Positions 62,496 to 64,000 of a stretch of 64,000 bases of DNA are shown here, one piece after another. Location of the stretch: NCBI GenBank assembly GCA_944990035.1, contig CALYLX010000097.1:124001-188000 (forward strand). Reading direction: 5' to 3'. The translations under genes and the position numbers were made by a program. The notes beneath the pieces were generated by a model. It was not told the origin of the DNA. It ran no database searches and was given only the letters and a program-made list of their open reading frames with translations. This stretch comes from Clitopilus passeckerianus. Taxonomy: Eukaryota > Basidiomycota > Agaricomycetes > Agaricales > Entolomataceae. Each line of letters opens with the position of its first letter. Within the stretch, counting starts at the first letter, position 1.

Positions 62496-64000
62496 ATGTC
62501 ATCCAGTTCATCAGGCTCTTCCGTACTCAATCCATATAAAGAGTATGGAGACCCGTCAGTTTGGACGGACAACTCTTCCAGTACTGAGGAGAGTAATACC
62601 TACGTATCAGAGGGCGCCCTCTCCTTCACAACCCTATGCGACGACTCTCCTTGCACACCTGACTCCTCTCTCTACCTCTACGACCATAACTTCTTTGAAC
62701 ACCACTTCCACGACTATATGGCGCAGATACTCGGCCCAGAACCCATCAGGCGACAACCTGGCGAGATCATAAGCCAGCCAGTCGTCGGCTTACCTGTCCC
62801 TTCCCTTCCCCCTGGTTTCCATTATACGGCATTAACCCAGCCATTGCTGTACCCCGACTATGCAGCTCACCTTACGCAATTCCCCCACTACACTCTCCCC
62901 TCCGCCCGCCCCTTATCAGCTGAAATGACAGCGTTTGCTCGTCGAATAGAGAAACAACTTGACTTCGTCCTCCAACGCCAGGCCTCTTGGGCTTCTAATC
63001 TCATCGAGGACACTTCTTGGATCACCACCACCCTATTCCCTGACTCAACTCTTCCTGTTGCCAGCTTCGACCACCGAAAGCTTCACGAAGCCCCACATTT
63101 GTGGGACAGCGTCTGCGAAACCTTTATCGACATGCCCGCTGATCTTAAAGAGAAAGAATTCCAAGATTTTCTGAATCGAGTACAGCGCAATCTCGGTGTC
63201 CTATACGGTGCTATTGACAACACGACTGGGTTTGCTAAGGCGGGTATTGAGGACAGGCGGTGGGACTCGAGGGGTCACGTCGACCCACCCTCTGGGGGAA
63301 GCTATGAGCTCAAGCCCGACGTAGCCCACATTGACCGCGCGTACTGTCAATCACTCAAGACCACCGCCAAGCTCCATTGGCCATTCATCCATTGCATCAT
63401 CGAATTGACCACATCAGCCACTCGACACGACGACCTTGTCAGGACTATCCTGTGCAAGTCCTACATACTTTTCGAGACCCAACAACACCGACGTTTCGTG
63501 GTCAGCCTGGTCTTCAGCCATAATACCAAGCACGAAACCCTTTGGCAGCTCTTCTACGTAGACCGTGCGGGATTCCTTGGGACTCAAAAGTTCCAAGTTC
63601 GTGGAAGTGGAGGATGTGTACTTGCACGCGTCCTCCTCGTCCTGGGCTACGCTAAGCCCGAAGTCATTGGGTACGACCCGACCATGACCGTTGACCCCTC
63701 TACCGCCGCTATTACCTCTATCCGTGTCGTCAACGCAGATGACCAGAAAGAACACACCTACCGCCCTGTCCGCCTCATCCACACCTCTGACCTCTTGGTT
63801 GGGCGAGCCACTCGGGTGTGGCTGGTAGAGGAGAATGGAAAGTTTTACGTCCTGAAGAACGCGTGGGTATCAGCAACTTTCACAGTCAGCGAGGCAGACC
63901 ACTTAAAGAAGATTGCAAGGGTTGTTCAGCAAACCCCGGGTGCCGCAAAGCGATTCCGACACCGATTTCCAGAACTCGCCGCCCATCAAGACATTGAGTC
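62496..64000 (+). CDS. fungal-type (FunK1-like) protein kinase, 5' part
   Basis: Starts at the ATG 62496 (MSSSSSGSSVLNPYKEY) and stays open for 501 codons to the window edge. Residues from about 310 on resemble the FunK1 family: RRFVVSLVFSHNTKHETLWQ, FYVDRAGFLGTQKF, a PEVIGYDPTMTVD segment, then the kinase start GRATRVWLVEENGKFYVLKNAWV with the probable ATP-binding Lys in YVLKNAW. The catalytic loop would lie outside. FunK1 kinases are expanded in multicellular basidiomycetes and their substrates are mostly unknown. The gene lies only 175 bp downstream of the transposase stop. Confidence 0.78.
   Translation, partial: MSSSSSGSSVLNPYKEYGDPSVWTDNSSSTEESNTYVSEGALSFTTLCDDSPCTPDSSLYLYDHNFFEHHFHDYMAQILGPEPIRRQPGEIISQPVVGLPVPSLPPGFHYTALTQPLLYPDYAAHLTQFPHYTLPSARPLSAEMTAFARRIEKQLDFVLQRQASWASNLIEDTSWITTTLFPDSTLPVASFDHRKLHEAPHLWDSVCETFIDMPADLKEKEFQDFLNRVQRNLGVLYGAIDNTTGFAKAGIEDRRWDSRGHVDPPSGGSYELKPDVAHIDRAYCQSLKTTAKLHWPFIHCIIELTTSATRHDDLVRTILCKSYILFETQQHRRFVVSLVFSHNTKHETLWQLFYVDRAGFLGTQKFQVRGSGGCVLARVLLVLGYAKPEVIGYDPTMTVDPSTAAITSIRVVNADDQKEHTYRPVRLIHTSDLLVGRATRVWLVEENGKFYVLKNAWVSATFTVSEADHLKKIARVVQQTPGAAKRFRHRFPELAAHQDIE

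Overview
The window looks like nuclear DNA of a basidiomycete fungus, probably an agaricomycete. The genes carry many short introns of about 50-60 bp, the right edge holds the start of a fungal-type (FunK1-like) protein kinase, and the transposon mix (Ty3 chromovirus-like element, non-LTR elements, pogo, Tc1, Harbinger and tnp2-type elements) fits that group. No prokaryotic features, tRNA, rRNA or CRISPR were seen.

Left part, 1-12.3 kb, is ordinary gene space. It holds the 3' end of an unidentified gene, a NOC4-like ribosome-biogenesis gene on the minus strand, a tandem pair of short-chain dehydrogenase/reductase genes with the same exon layout and the same 52-bp GC-AG intron at the catalytic Tyr-Lys motif, and a minus-strand gene that joins a BTB/POZ domain to a C-terminal CAP-Gly domain across a spliced exon junction.

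Middle part, 12.7-33.5 kb, is a transposon reservoir. A young Ty3-type element has identical 248-bp LTRs, a 5-bp target duplication and one open frame of 2749 codons. After it come a pogo-like element with terminal inverted repeats and TA duplication, three Tc1-like elements (one inserted in another, two of them inserted in an older non-LTR element), and a truncated PIF/Harbinger-like element with its accessory gene.

Right part, 33.5-58.6 kb, is a pile of non-LTR retrotransposons (LINEs) inserted in or recombined with each other in both orientations. They encode a Gag-like ORF1 with zinc knuckles and an ORF2 with AP-endonuclease, reverse transcriptase and RNase H. Every copy is damaged in its own way. 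The most striking is an internally deleted copy whose two ends are intact and whose deletion fuses the N-terminal part of ORF1 in frame to the RNase H end of ORF2, leaving a 614-codon open frame. The LINEs share a 5' terminus, an 8-10 nt gap between ORF1 and ORF2, and an 8-bp hairpin just before the poly(A) tail.

Right edge, 58.6-64 kb, has an intact three-exon tnp2-type transposase gene and the beginning of a FunK1-like kinase gene that runs off the window.
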